The notes: generated by a model from the sequence alone, not told the origin. A DNA stretch of 64,000 nt from Streptomyces tagetis (GCF_018069565.1 NZ_JAGPNL010000008.1:120320-184319); one strand, 5' to 3'; counted from the stretch's first letter, positions 46,654 through 54,742 are shown. Program-made: numbers and translations.

Positions 46654-47481
46654 TCAGAAGGAGGCGATGACGGCGCCGTCGTACTTCTCCTCGATGAACT
46701 TCTTCACCTCGGGCGAGGTGAGCAGCTCGGCGAGCTTCTTGACGCGCGGGTCGTCCTCGCGGCCCTTCTTGACGGCGAGGAGGTTGCTGTTGGGGTTGTT
46801 CTCGGCGGACTCCAGGACGAGGGCGTCCTTCGCCGGCTTGAGGTCGGCCTCGATGGCGTAGTTGCCGTTGACGACCGCGGCGTCGACGTCGTCCAGGGAG
46901 CGCGGCGTCTGGGCGGCCTCCAGCTCCTTGAACTTCAGCTTCTTCGGGTTGTCGGTGATGTCGGCGGGGGTGGCCGCCGTGCCGACGCCGTCCTTGAGCG
47001 TGATGAGCCCGTTGGCGGCGAGGAGCTGGAGGGCGCGGCCCTCGTTGACCGTGTCGTTGGGAACGGCGATGGTCGCGCCGCTCTTCAGCTCGTCGGCCTT
47101 CTTGATCTTGTGGGAGTAGAGGCCGAGCGGCTCCAGGTGCACGTCGACGACGGAGACGACGTTGGTGCCGTTCTTCTTGTTGAAGTCGTCGAGGTACGGC
47201 TGGGTCTGGAAGTAGTTGGCTCCCACGGAGCCGTCCTCCGTCGCCGTGTTCGGCGTGACGTAGTCGGTGAACTCCTTGACCTCCAGGTCGAGACCGGCCT
47301 TCTTCGCCAGGTTGTCCTTGACGAAGTTGAGGATCTCGGCGTGCGGGGTGGGGCTCGCGGCGACGATCAGCGGGCCGGAGGTGTCGGAGGCGGAGTCCTT
47401 GTCGGAGCCGCAGGCGGTGAGGCCCAGCGTGAGGGCTCCGGCGGCGAGGACGGCGGTGGTGATCTTGGCGGTGTTACGCAC
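46654..47481 (-). CDS. metQ: Methionine ABC transporter substrate-binding lipoprotein
   Basis: 275 residues of the NlpA/MetQ family. Signal peptide with lipobox LTAC-G (MRNTAKITTAVLAAGALTLGLTACGS), then LIVAASPTPHAEILNFVKD and DVHLEPLGLYSHKIK, all typical of MetQ. It binds methionine outside the membrane and delivers it to MetI. GTG start at 47481 with GGAAAGG 10 nt upstream. Third gene of metN-metI-metQ, 78 nt after metI. Confidence 0.93.
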   Translation of the reverse strand: MRNTAKITTAVLAAGALTLGLTACGSDKDSASDTSGPLIVAASPTPHAEILNFVKDNLAKKAGLDLEVKEFTDYVTPNTATEDGSVGANYFQTQPYLDDFNKKNGTNVVSVVDVHLEPLGLYSHKIKKADELKSGATIAVPNDTVNEGRALQLLAANGLITLKDGVGTAATPADITDNPKKLKFKELEAAQTPRSLDDVDAAVVNGNYAIEADLKPAKDALVLESAENNPNSNLLAVKKGREDDPRVKKLAELLTSPEVKKFIEEKYDGAVIASF

Positions 47482-47559
47482 GAAAAGTGCCTTTCCTGAG
47501 GTGGTGCGACCCCGTCTCGGTGATACGGGGAGTCTGGGGAGTCTGGGGACGGGCGGGGT

Positions 47560-48297
47560 CTAGGCGACCTTGCCCGCGTCGGCCGGGGCCGGCTTCCTGG
47601 GGCGCAGCAGTCGCAGCGCGGGGGCCGTCGAGGAGCCGGCGCCGCGGCGGTGCAGGGTGCGGGCCGCGAAGTCGCCGGCGAACTGGATGGCCGAGATGGC
47701 GACGGCGAGGACGGCGACGGTGACCCACATGAGGCCGGTGTCGAAGCGCTGGTAGCCGTAGCGGACGGCGAGGTCGCCGAGTCCGCCGCCGCCGACGGTG
47801 CCGGCCATGGCCGAGTAGCCGATGAGGGCGATGACCGTCGTGGTGGTGGAGGCGATGAGCGACGGCAGCGCCTCGGGGACGAGGACCTTGCGGACGACGG
47901 TCCAGGTGTTGCCGCCCATGGCCTGGACGGCCTCGACGAGCCCGTGGTCGACCTCGCGGACGGCGGTCTCGACGAGCCGCGCGAAGAACGGGATGCCGCC
48001 GATGGCGAGGGGCACGATGGCGGCGCTGCTGCCGATGGTGGTGCCGGTGACCCAGCGGGTGAAGCTCATCAGGGCGACCATGAGGATGATGAACGGCAGC
48101 GAGCGGCCGATGTTCACGATCTGCCCGATGACCCGGTTCACCAGGACGTTCTGGAGCAGGCCGCCCTTGTCGGTCAGGACGAGCAGGATGCCGAGGGGGA
48201 GGCCGCCGGCGACGGCGATCAGGGTGGACCAGCCGACCATGATCAGGGTCTCCTGGCCGGCCTCGGCGAGCAGCGGCTGCATCTGGGACCAGGTCAC
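47560..48297 (-). CDS. metI: Methionine ABC transporter permease
   Basis: 245 residues, five or six membrane segments. The permease EAA-like loop (LVEAVQAMGGNTWTVVRKVLVPEALPSLI) and the MetI-specific YSAMAGTVGGGGLGDLA are present. GTG at 48297 overlaps the metN stop codon (GTGA). The C-terminal tail (RTLHRRGAGSSTAPALRLL) is basic and disordered. Confidence 0.94.
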   Translation of the reverse strand: MTWSQMQPLLAEAGQETLIMVGWSTLIAVAGGLPLGILLVLTDKGGLLQNVLVNRVIGQIVNIGRSLPFIILMVALMSFTRWVTGTTIGSSAAIVPLAIGGIPFFARLVETAVREVDHGLVEAVQAMGGNTWTVVRKVLVPEALPSLIASTTTTVIALIGYSAMAGTVGGGGLGDLAVRYGYQRFDTGLMWVTVAVLAVAISAIQFAGDFAARTLHRRGAGSSTAPALRLLRPRKPAPADAGKVA

Positions 48298-49349
48298 TTG
48301 GCACTCTCCTTGACGAGGACCGGCTCGGCGGCGGACTCCACGACGTCGATCTGGAGGCCCTGTTCGCGCAGGAAGCCGACGGGCACGACGTTGTCCTCGT
48401 AGCGGCCGGGGAGTTCGATGCGCATCCGGCCGATCTGGAGGCCGCCGACGGTGTCGATGGCGGCGCCCAGGATGGAGATGTCGATGTTGTACGTGCGGGC
48501 GAGCTGGGAGATGACCGGCTGGGTGGCGGCCTCGCCGTGGAAGGTGACGTCGAGGACGGTCCGGTCGGCGGCGCTCGCCTCGCCGCCCACCGGGAAGAGG
48601 GCGGAGGCGAGTTCGGAGCCCGGGGTGGCGAGGAGTTCGCCGACGGTGCCGGACTCGACGATCCGGCCGTGTTCCATGAGGGCGGCGGAGTCGCAGACGC
48701 TCTTGACGACGTCCATCTCGTGGGTGATGAGCAGGACGGTCAGCCCCAGTTGCCGGTTGAGGTCGCGCAGCAACTGGAGGATGGAGCGGGTGGTCTCCGG
48801 GTCGAGGGCGCTGGTGGCCTCGTCGGAGAGGAGGACCTTGGGGTCGCCGGCCAGGGCGCGGGCGATGCCGACGCGCTGCTTCTGTCCGCCGGAGAGCTGG
48901 GCCGGGTAGGACGTGGCCTTGTCGGCGAGCCCGACCAGGTCCAGCAGGTCCAGCGCCTTGCGGGAACGTTCCTTCCCCGTGATGCCCAGGATCTCCAACG
49001 GCAGCTCGACGTTGTCCCGCACCGTCCGCGAGGAGAGCAGGTTGAAGTGCTGGAAGACCATGCCGATACGGCTGCGCGCCTGCCGCAGCGCCCGGCCGGC
49101 CCGGGGGCCGCGGCCGGCGAGCGCGGTGAGGTCCTCACCGGCGACGGTCACCGTGCCGGAGGTGGGGCGCTCCAGGAGGTTGACGCAGCGGATGAGCGAG
49201 GACTTGCCGGCGCCGGACTGGCCGATGACGCCGAACACCTCGCCCTCGCGGACGTGCAGGTCGACGCCGTCCAGGGCGGTGACCTCGCGGCCGCGTGAGC
49301 GGTAGACCTTGGTGAGGCCCGATGTGGTGATCACGTGGGTTTCCGTCAC
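48294..49349 (-). CDS. metN: Methionine ABC transporter ATP-binding protein
   Basis: 351 residues. ABC ATPase with Walker A GQSGAGKS, Q-loop FQHFNLL, signature LSGGQKQR and Walker B VLLSDEATSALD, followed by a C-terminal NIL/ACT-like domain (DVTFHGEAATQPVISQLARTYNIDISILG) that senses cytoplasmic methionine and inhibits transport in E. coli MetN. The start is uncertain: GTG at 49349 has no clear ribosome site, and an internal GTG (MITTSGLTKVYR) is an alternative; coupling to the upstream leader may explain this. Confidence 0.93.
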   Translation of the reverse strand: MTETHVITTSGLTKVYRSRGREVTALDGVDLHVREGEVFGVIGQSGAGKSSLIRCVNLLERPTSGTVTVAGEDLTALAGRGPRAGRALRQARSRIGMVFQHFNLLSSRTVRDNVELPLEILGITGKERSRKALDLLDLVGLADKATSYPAQLSGGQKQRVGIARALAGDPKVLLSDEATSALDPETTRSILQLLRDLNRQLGLTVLLITHEMDVVKSVCDSAALMEHGRIVESGTVGELLATPGSELASALFPVGGEASAADRTVLDVTFHGEAATQPVISQLARTYNIDISILGAAIDTVGGLQIGRMRIELPGRYEDNVVPVGFLREQGLQIDVVESAAEPVLVKESAK

Positions 49350-49559
49350 TGTCGAGTGCGCGGCGCGTCAGGTGACGCCGGGCACGGGGGCGTTGTTCTT
49401 CGGGGGGCTTCGGAACGCGGCACGGTTCTCGCCGTGGCGAGTGGACCGGGGGGAGAAACGTGTGCGCGGGGCGTGGGCCATCGCGTGCTGCGGTGCACGG
49501 CGGCGGACCCGGGCCGTCGCTCGCTTCGGGGCGCGAGTCTCAGGTGGTGCGGGGGCCCT

Positions 49560-49646
49560 CTAGCAGGCGCACATTCGACACATGCGACGAGCACCGGGCG
49601 TCATCATCGCCTCGGTCGCGGGGGTGCGGTCGCTCGTCGTGCTCAT
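49560..49646 (-). CDS. Candidate Met/Cys-rich leader peptide of metNIQ
   Basis: A 28-codon ORF: ATG at 49646, TAG at 49562-49560. The product begins MSTTSDRTPATEAMM and ends ARRMCRMCAC, with five Met and three Cys. In a genome with strong GC3 bias the end uses rare codons (CGT, TGT, CGA, GCT, GGT). A TTTACT -10-like box lies 7 nt before the ATG, so the ORF is probably leaderless. Cys-rich leaderless upstream ORFs controlling sulfur genes are known in mycobacteria; this is the analogous position for methionine uptake. Confidence 0.6.
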   Translation of the reverse strand: MSTTSDRTPATEAMMTPGARRMCRMCAC

Positions 49647-49653
49647 GCGGGCC

Positions 49654-49659
49654 AGTAAA
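49654..49659 (-). promoter_or_regulatory. Candidate -10 for the metNIQ leader
   Basis: TTTACT on the minus strand, 7 nt before the leader ATG, as expected for a leaderless transcript starting at the ATG. The -35 is not consensus and would overlap the palindrome. Confidence 0.4.
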
Positions 49660-49677
49660 GCAGACCCGCGACCGGGA

Positions 49678-49695
49678 GCGGACACCGTTGTCCGC
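49678..49695 (-). promoter_or_regulatory. Palindromic operator candidate upstream of metNIQ
   Basis: GCGGACACCGTTGTCCGC: a perfect 7-bp inverted repeat with a 4-nt spacer, centred about 40 nt upstream of the leader ATG. A further GTGGACA half-site follows at 49698-49705. Position over a -35 region fits a repressor, for example a TetR-type sulfur regulator, but no regulator is encoded nearby. Confidence 0.5.
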
Positions 49696-49740
49696 ATGGT
49701 GGACAGACGTGGACGGTGCCCGGTTCCCGGGCGGCGCGGT

Positions 49741-50397
49741 TCAGCCCCGGACGGATATCTCCACGCCCGCGTCGGTGACCAGCAGCGACAGGGCGGAGAG
49801 GTCCTCGACCACCAGGTCGGCGTCGAGTTCGCCGGCCGGGTGGGTTGTGGCCAACGCCACGGTGGTCATGCCGGCGGCCTTGCCCGAGCGGAGTCCGGCG
49901 GGGGCGTCCTCGAAGACCACGCAGGCCGCCGGGTCGACGCCGAGGGCGCGGGCGCCGAGCAGGTAGGGCTCGGGGTCGGGCTTGCCGCGGGTGATGTCGG
50001 CGGCGGTGACGAGGGTGGTGGGGGCGATGCCGGCCGCGCGGAGGCGGGCCTCGGCCAGGCGCCGGGTGGCCGAGGTGACGACGGCCCACGGGACGGTGCC
50101 GCCGGCCAGGGCGCCGAGGACCTCGCGGGTGCCGGGGAGCGGGCGGGCGCCGCCGTTGGGCACGTCCTCGACCTCCAGGTCCTCGATCCGCGCCACCGCC
50201 CGGTCGACGAGGTGGGCGGGCAGCAGGTCGGCGGCGATCTCCGCCGCCGTGCGCCCGTGCAGTTCGACGCGCGCGAACTCCTCCGCGGTGACCCCGTACT
50301 CACCGGCCCACCGCGTCCAGCAGCGGCGCACGGATTCGAGGGAGGAGACGAGGGTTCCGTCGTTGTCGAACAGCAGGGCCTGGGCGTGGATCTTCAT
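49741..50397 (-). CDS. HAD family phosphatase
   Basis: 218 residues, subfamily IA. Motif I LLFDNDGTLVSS with D11 and D13, motif II VVTSATRR, motif III GKPDPEPYLLGARALG, motif IV VVFEDAPAGLRSGKAAGM. Probably a sugar-phosphate or phosphoglycolate-like phosphatase; the substrate cannot be fixed from sequence. ATG at 50397 (MKIHAQALLF); longer in-frame starts are Pro/Gly/Arg-rich and unlikely. Confidence 0.9.
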   Translation of the reverse strand: MKIHAQALLFDNDGTLVSSLESVRRCWTRWAGEYGVTAEEFARVELHGRTAAEIAADLLPAHLVDRAVARIEDLEVEDVPNGGARPLPGTREVLGALAGGTVPWAVVTSATRRLAEARLRAAGIAPTTLVTAADITRGKPDPEPYLLGARALGVDPAACVVFEDAPAGLRSGKAAGMTTVALATTHPAGELDADLVVEDLSALSLLVTDAGVEISVRG

Positions 50398-50516
50398 GTC
50401 CCCGACCCTACGGCGGCGCCCGCGGAACCCGGCCGGGCGGGGAGCGCGCCCCGATCCCCCGGCGCCGGGCGGGGTCGCGCGCGGGGGGCCTTTTGGCCCG
50501 TAATAGGGTCGCATCC

Positions 50517-50876
50517 ATGGTTGACGTCCTGACGCTGGTGACCGGTGTCGCCGCGCTGCTGCTCGCCGCCTGGTGCGGCTGGGCCGCCTACCGTGACCAG
50601 CCGACGAAGGACTGGCACTTCATCGGCATGGCCGTGGTCTCGCTGCTGGCCGTGGTCCAGCTCGTGATCGGCGTGGTGCGACTGGCGCGGGGCGAGAAGC
50701 CGGAGCAGGGCACGGCGATCTTCGTGGCGTACCTGCTGGGCGCGTTCGCCTGCGTACCGGCGGCGGCGTTCATGTCGCTGGCCGAGCGCACCCGCTGGGG
50801 CTCGGTGACGGTCGCCGCCGGCGGTGTCGTCCTCGCCGTGCTGGAGGTGCGACTGTATGACATCTGGGGAGGCTGA
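50517..50876 (+). CDS. Conserved membrane protein (three to four membrane segments)
   Basis: 119 residues with hydrophobic segments VLTLVTGVAALLLAAWCGW, FIGMAVVSLLAVVQLVIGVV, AIFVAYLLGAFACVPAAAFM and SVTVAAGGVVLAVLEV. Not recognised. ATG at 50517 with only weak Shine-Dalgarno sequence. It is immediately followed by a second small membrane protein gene, so the two are probably made together. Confidence 0.8.
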   Translation: MVDVLTLVTGVAALLLAAWCGWAAYRDQPTKDWHFIGMAVVSLLAVVQLVIGVVRLARGEKPEQGTAIFVAYLLGAFACVPAAAFMSLAERTRWGSVTVAAGGVVLAVLEVRLYDIWGG

Positions 50877-50877
50877 G

Positions 50878-51294
50878 ATGGTGGCGACCGGGGAGAAGCC
50901 GGCCCGGACCCGGCTGAGCGGCGGGCCCGGCATCCTGCTGGTCTGGCTCTACGGGGTCATGGTGGTGGGCGCGGTGTCGCGCTCCGTCTACCAGATCGCC
51001 ACCGAGTTCGACCGGGCGCCGCTCGCCTACACGCTCTCGGCGCTGGCCGGCCTCGTCTACGGCTTCATCACCTACACCCTGGTGCGCGGCGGGGAGACGG
51101 CGCGCAAGGCCGCGGTGGTGTGCTGCGCCGCCGAGCTGGTGGGCGTCGTGACGGTCGGCACCTGGACCCTGGTGGAGCCGTCCGCGTTCCCGGACGCGAC
51201 CGTGTGGTCGGAGTACGGGATGGGCTACCTCTTCATCCCGGTCCTGCTGCCGCTCTCCGCCCTGTACTGGCTGCGCAAGGGCCGCGCGGCGTAG
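50878..51294 (+). CDS. Conserved membrane protein (four membrane segments)
   Basis: 138 residues: GILLVWLYGVMVVGAVSRSVY, AYTLSALAGLVYGFITYTLV, AAVVCCAAELVGVVTVGTWTLV, YLFIPVLLPLSALYWL. The ATG at 50878 has GGGAGG 5 nt upstream and lies 1 nt after the previous stop codon; an ATG at 50857 with GGAGG is an alternative. Function unknown, paired with the preceding gene. Confidence 0.8.
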   Translation: MVATGEKPARTRLSGGPGILLVWLYGVMVVGAVSRSVYQIATEFDRAPLAYTLSALAGLVYGFITYTLVRGGETARKAAVVCCAAELVGVVTVGTWTLVEPSAFPDATVWSEYGMGYLFIPVLLPLSALYWLRKGRAA

Positions 51295-51345
51295 GCCGGG
51301 GCCCCGGCATGGGCCGGGGCCCCGGCATGGGCCGGGGCCCGGGTG
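51295..51345. repeat. 18-bp tandem repeat, about 2.7 copies
   Basis: Two exact units GCCGGGGCCCCGGCATGG at 51295-51312 and 51313-51330 and a partial third. Each unit is itself palindromic (GCCGGGGCCCCGGC) and lies between convergent genes, so it may also terminate transcription. Confidence 0.85.
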
Positions 51346-51349
51346 CCGC

Positions 51350-51847
51350 TCAGGCGGTGGCCGCGTAGGTCTCCGCCGGCTTCTCCAGGACGATCATCGG
51401 GACGCCGTCGTCGCCCTGCGCGGTGCCGACCCGCTCGTACCCCACGCGCCGGTAGAGCCGCAGGTGGCCCTCGCTGCGGTGCCCGGTGTGCAGCCGGAAG
51501 CGCTTGGCTCCGCGCTCCTCCGCGAGGGCCGCCTCGGCGGCGCGCAGCAGGCGGGCGCCGATGCCGTGGCCCTGGAGGCGGGGGTGGACGCAGAGCTTGC
51601 CGATGGCGGCGGCGCCGTCCTCGGAGACCCGGCCGCGCACCGCGCCGATCACCTCGTCGCCGAGCCGGGCCACGACGACGCAGTCGCCGGCGACCTCCGC
51701 GCGGACGGAGTCGAGGCTCTGCACGAGCGGGTCGATGCGGTAGTTGCCGTACAGCGCCGCCTCGCTCTGGAAGCAGAGGTACTGCAACCGGAAGATCTGC
51801 TCGGCGTCCTCGTCGGTCGCCGCCGAGATGGTCACGCTCATGCCCAT
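51350..51847 (-). CDS. GNAT family N-acetyltransferase
   Basis: 165 residues. Central acetyl-CoA motif KLCVHPRLQGHGIGARLLRAAEAAL followed by FRLHTGHRSEGHLRLYRRVGYERVG. Substrate unknown. ATG at 51847 has GGGAGG at a suitable spacing; an internal ATG two codons later is also possible. Next to a sigma-factor-like gene on the same strand. Confidence 0.88.
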   Translation of the reverse strand: MGMSVTISAATDEDAEQIFRLQYLCFQSEAALYGNYRIDPLVQSLDSVRAEVAGDCVVVARLGDEVIGAVRGRVSEDGAAAIGKLCVHPRLQGHGIGARLLRAAEAALAEERGAKRFRLHTGHRSEGHLRLYRRVGYERVGTAQGDDGVPMIVLEKPAETYAATA

Positions 51848-51905
51848 GTGCGCATGCCTCCCGCTCACCTGATCACCTGTGGGTCCCCCACTCCTATCCC
51901 CCGCC

Positions 51906-52400
51906 TCAGCGGGCCGCAACCTCCGGAGTCAGCAATCTCCGCAGACATCCCAGACATCGGGAACGTTCCGGACCGAGACTGCCCTGTGAGATACCCAACT
52001 CCCCCGCGATCTCCCGGTAGGTGAGGTCTCGCGGGGAGAACAGGGCCTCCAGCAGCCGGGGGCAGCGGCCGGGCAGCCGGTCCACGGCCTCGCGCAGGAC
52101 GCGGCGGCGGGCGGCGGCGAGGGCGAGCTGTTCGGGGCCGGGGTCGGCGGCGTCGGCCGGTTCCCGCGCGTAGGGCCGCTCGGCGCGGGCGGTACGGCGG
52201 GTGCGGCGGGCCTCGAAACGGACGGCGCTGCGCAGCCAGCGGTGCGGGTCGCGGGGCGGGCCGTGGGCGCTGAGGCGTTCCAGGAGGCGGAGCCAGACCG
52301 CCTGTTCGAGGTCGCCGGGCTCGGCCCCGACGGCATATGCCTCGGCCGCGGCCTCCGCGGTGAGCAGCGGGCCCAGCGAGACGACCAGGTCGTGCGTCAT
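51906..52400 (-). CDS. Sigma-70 family (ECF-like) RNA polymerase sigma factor
   Basis: 164 residues. The C-terminal half is a region-4 helix-turn-helix (VDRLPGRCPRLLEALFSPRDLTYREIAGELGISQGSLGPERSRCLGCLRRLL); the N-terminal half (LEQAVWLRLLERLSAHGPPRDPHRWLRSAVRFEARRTRR) fits region 2. No anti-sigma gene is adjacent. ATG at 52400. Promoter targets unknown. Confidence 0.88.
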   Translation of the reverse strand: MTHDLVVSLGPLLTAEAAAEAYAVGAEPGDLEQAVWLRLLERLSAHGPPRDPHRWLRSAVRFEARRTRRTARAERPYAREPADAADPGPEQLALAAARRRVLREAVDRLPGRCPRLLEALFSPRDLTYREIAGELGISQGSLGPERSRCLGCLRRLLTPEVAAR

Positions 52401-52476
52401 GTGCGAGGCGACGCGGCCACCCGCCCGGTGGGTTGCGCGGGCGGCCCGACGCCATCCTTACAGGGGGTTGCGTGCC

Positions 52477-53706
52477 TTAGCGGTTGACGTCCGCGCGGGC
52501 CAGCAGGGCGGTGTCCGGCTGGTCGGTGAAGACGCCGTCGATGCCGGTGGCGAAGTACGCCCGGAAGGCGCCGAAGGCGTCACCGTACGCGTCGGGGTCG
52601 CCGCCCTCGCGGAACTCGGCGGGCAGGAAGGGGTTTTCGTTGCGCATCGTGTACGGGTGCAGGACGAGGCCGGCCCGGTGGGCGTCGCGCACCAGGCCGG
52701 TGGGCCGGGTGAGGCGGCCGTCGGCACCGCGCGGGACGACGAGGTCCAGGGTGGGCCCGATGCCCTGCGCGTACGAGGCGATCTCGCGCAGCCCGGCCGG
52801 GGTGATCAGGTCGGCGGTGGTGCGCGGGTCGCCGGCCTCGACGAAGTCCCAGGGGCGGCTCTTCGCGTCGGAGAGCAGGACGACGAGCGGGTTGCCGACG
52901 AGGGCGCGCATCCGCTGGACGCTGGTGGGCTCGAAGGACTGGACGATGACGGGCGAGTCCTCGCGGTCCTTGCCGTACCGGCGCAGCAGCCCGGCCAGGC
53001 GCTCCTCGGTGCTAAGACCCAGGGAGCGGAAGTAGGCGGGGTGCTTCAGCTCGGGGTAGATCCAGACCGTCGTGCCCCGACGGCGGCTCTGCTCGTCCTG
53101 CCAGCGGAGCACCTCCTCGAAGGTCGGGATCGGCCAGCGGCCGTCGTAGAGGGTGTTGTGCGGGCGGTTGGCCGGGATGCGCTCGGTGGCGCGCAGCCTC
53201 TTCAGCTCGGCGAGCGTGAAGTCCTCGGTGAACCAGCCGGTGGTGGGGACCCCGTCGAGCACCTTGGTGCGCCGGCGCCCGGCGAACTCGCGGTGGTCCG
53301 CGACGTCCGTGGTGCCGCCGATCTCCGGCTCGTGGCGGCAGACCAGGTGGCCGTCACGGGTGGGGACGAGGTCGCCGGCCTCGACGACGTCGGCGCCCAG
53401 GTCGAGGGCGAGCTGGTAGGAGCCGAGCGTGTGCTCGGGCCGGTAGCCGCTGGCGCCGCGGTGGGCGATGACCGTGGGGACGGGCAGGCTCCGCAGCCCG
53501 CCGCGGCCGGGGCCCTTGCCGCTCCCGGCGGGCGCGGCGTTCGCGGTGCCGGCGTGGGCCGTCCCGGCCGCCCCGAGCACGGCGCCGCCCGCGCCGAGCA
53601 CCGCCGCGCCGAGCAGGGCCCGCCGCCCCGTACCGCCCGCACGCTCCGCCGTGCCGTCCTGCTGCCGTCCGTCCTGCCGCCGTCCGTCCTGCCGCCGCTT
53701 CGCCAT
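52477..53706 (-). CDS. glpQ1: Secreted glycerophosphodiester phosphodiesterase
   Basis: 409 residues of the GDPD family. Catalytic HRGASGYRPEHT (about 80-91), then a metal-binding Glu segment and FEPTSVQRMRALVG; C-terminal HPYTMRNENPFLP and FTDQPDTALL. It hydrolyses glycerophosphodiesters to glycerol-3-phosphate for phosphate scavenging. The N-terminus has a Tat-like signal (GRRALLGAAVLGAGGAVLGAAGTAHA) preceded by RRQDG repeats. ATG at 53706 with AGGAGG. In S. coelicolor the orthologous glpQ1 is PhoP-controlled; the symbol is assigned from similarity and context. Confidence 0.88.
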   Translation of the reverse strand: MAKRRQDGRRQDGRQQDGTAERAGGTGRRALLGAAVLGAGGAVLGAAGTAHAGTANAAPAGSGKGPGRGGLRSLPVPTVIAHRGASGYRPEHTLGSYQLALDLGADVVEAGDLVPTRDGHLVCRHEPEIGGTTDVADHREFAGRRRTKVLDGVPTTGWFTEDFTLAELKRLRATERIPANRPHNTLYDGRWPIPTFEEVLRWQDEQSRRRGTTVWIYPELKHPAYFRSLGLSTEERLAGLLRRYGKDREDSPVIVQSFEPTSVQRMRALVGNPLVVLLSDAKSRPWDFVEAGDPRTTADLITPAGLREIASYAQGIGPTLDLVVPRGADGRLTRPTGLVRDAHRAGLVLHPYTMRNENPFLPAEFREGGDPDAYGDAFGAFRAYFATGIDGVFTDQPDTALLARADVNR

Positions 53707-54054
53707 GACGCCCTCCTGCCGTGTGACCACCGTCGGATGCGCGCCGATCGTAGGGGCGCGTACATGACCATCGGGGGACCGTGGCCGGAACGCGCGGGGG
53801 TGGCGGGGTGTCGCCTCGGCGAGCGGGTGACGCGGTCGGCTGACGGCCCGTCGGGCACGGGGCGCGACACCGGACGCGGCCTGCCTCACCTCGCCGTGCC
53901 CCCGCCGGACGCCGCCCCACGGCGTGTCGGGCCGGTGAACGCGTGTCAACACGGTGCGGGAGATCCGTGAACCCGACGTGCGCCACCCCCCTGACCGCGA
54001 GTAATGTCCTCACCTGCACAGAGTCGTACCGCATACCCGACACCGGAGGACCCG
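53707..54054. other. Divergent promoter region of glpQ1 and the acyltransferase
   Basis: 348 nt without a supported gene. It contains a PHO-box-like sequence (53932-53952) and the leader of the acyltransferase gene. An ATG at 54004 lies in the acyltransferase frame but has no ribosome site. Confidence 0.55.
53932..53952 (-). promoter_or_regulatory. PHO-box-like direct repeat
   Basis: On the minus strand GTGTTGACACG is followed by CGTTCACCGG, two imperfect copies of the G(T)TCACC half-site of PhoP boxes, though spaced 10 rather than 11 nt. It lies about 230 nt before glpQ1. Confidence 0.35.
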
Positions 54055-54726
54055 TTGTCCCGCTTCGCGTTCATCAAGGCAGTGCTCGGTCCGCTCATGC
54101 GCTTGATGTTCCGCCCACGGGTGGAGGGCGTGGAGCGCATCCCCGGTGACGGCCCGGTGATCCTGGCCGGGAACCACCTGACCTTCATCGACTCGGTGAT
54201 CCTGCCGATCGTCTGCGACCGCCAGGTCTTCTTCATCGGCAAGGACGAGTACGTCACCGGCAAGGGGCTCAAGGGCCGGCTGATGGCCTGGTTCTTCACC
54301 GGCGTCGGCATGATCCCGGTCGACCGCGACGGCGGCCGGGGCGGGGTCGCGGCGCTGATGACGGGCCGCCGGGTGCTGGAGGAGGGCAACGTCTTCGGCA
54401 TCTACCCGGAGGGCACCCGCTCCCCCGACGGCCGCCTCTACCGGGGCCGCACCGGCATCGCGCGGCTCACGCTGATGACCGGCGCCCCGGTGGTCCCGTT
54501 CGCCATGATCGGCACCGACAAGCTCCAGCCGGGCGGCAAGGGCCTGCCCCGGCCGGGCCGGGTCACGGTGCGCTTCGGCGAGCCGCTGGAGTTCTCCCGC
54601 TACGAGGGCATGGACCGCGACCGCTACGTCCTGCGGGCGGTGACGGACTCGGTGATGACCGAGGTGATGCGGCTCTCCGGCCAGGAGTACGTGGACATGT
54701 ACGCGAGCAAGGCGAAGGCCGCGTAG
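54055..54726 (+). CDS. 1-acyl-sn-glycerol-3-phosphate acyltransferase (PlsC family)
   Basis: 223 residues. Acyltransferase motifs: GNHLTFIDSVI (NHx4D), FFIGKDEY, GGRGGVAALM, FGIYPEGTRSPDG and GAPVVPFAMIG. It transfers a fatty acyl group to lysophosphatidic acid in phospholipid synthesis. The start is taken as TTG at 54055 because GGAGG lies 5 nt upstream; the ATG at 54004 would add 17 residues without a ribosome site. A strong terminator follows. Confidence 0.9.
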   Translation: MSRFAFIKAVLGPLMRLMFRPRVEGVERIPGDGPVILAGNHLTFIDSVILPIVCDRQVFFIGKDEYVTGKGLKGRLMAWFFTGVGMIPVDRDGGRGGVAALMTGRRVLEEGNVFGIYPEGTRSPDGRLYRGRTGIARLTLMTGAPVVPFAMIGTDKLQPGGKGLPRPGRVTVRFGEPLEFSRYEGMDRDRYVLRAVTDSVMTEVMRLSGQEYVDMYASKAKAA

Positions 54727-54742
54727 GACCGCGAGGACGTGC

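Larger units (their letters stand above)
49350..49740. other. metNIQ 5' leader and regulatory region
   Basis: 391 nt. On the minus strand it contains a palindrome (49678-49695), a possible -10 (49654-49659), a 28-codon ORF (49560-49646), and then about 210 nt of untranslated leader before metN with several short hairpins, for example GTGCA/GCAC around 49486-49500 and CTCGC/GCGAG around 49519-49536. No known SAM riboswitch class was recognised. Confidence 0.6.

Noticed and set aside
49346..49594. 82-codon minus-strand frame overlapping the metNIQ leader
   Set aside because: Arg/Pro/Ser-rich composition and no ribosome site; a different frame from the Met/Cys-rich ORF.
54004..54054. ATG start for the PlsC-type acyltransferase
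   Set aside because: No ribosome site; the TTG at 54055 has GGAGG at 5 nt and gives the usual N-terminus.
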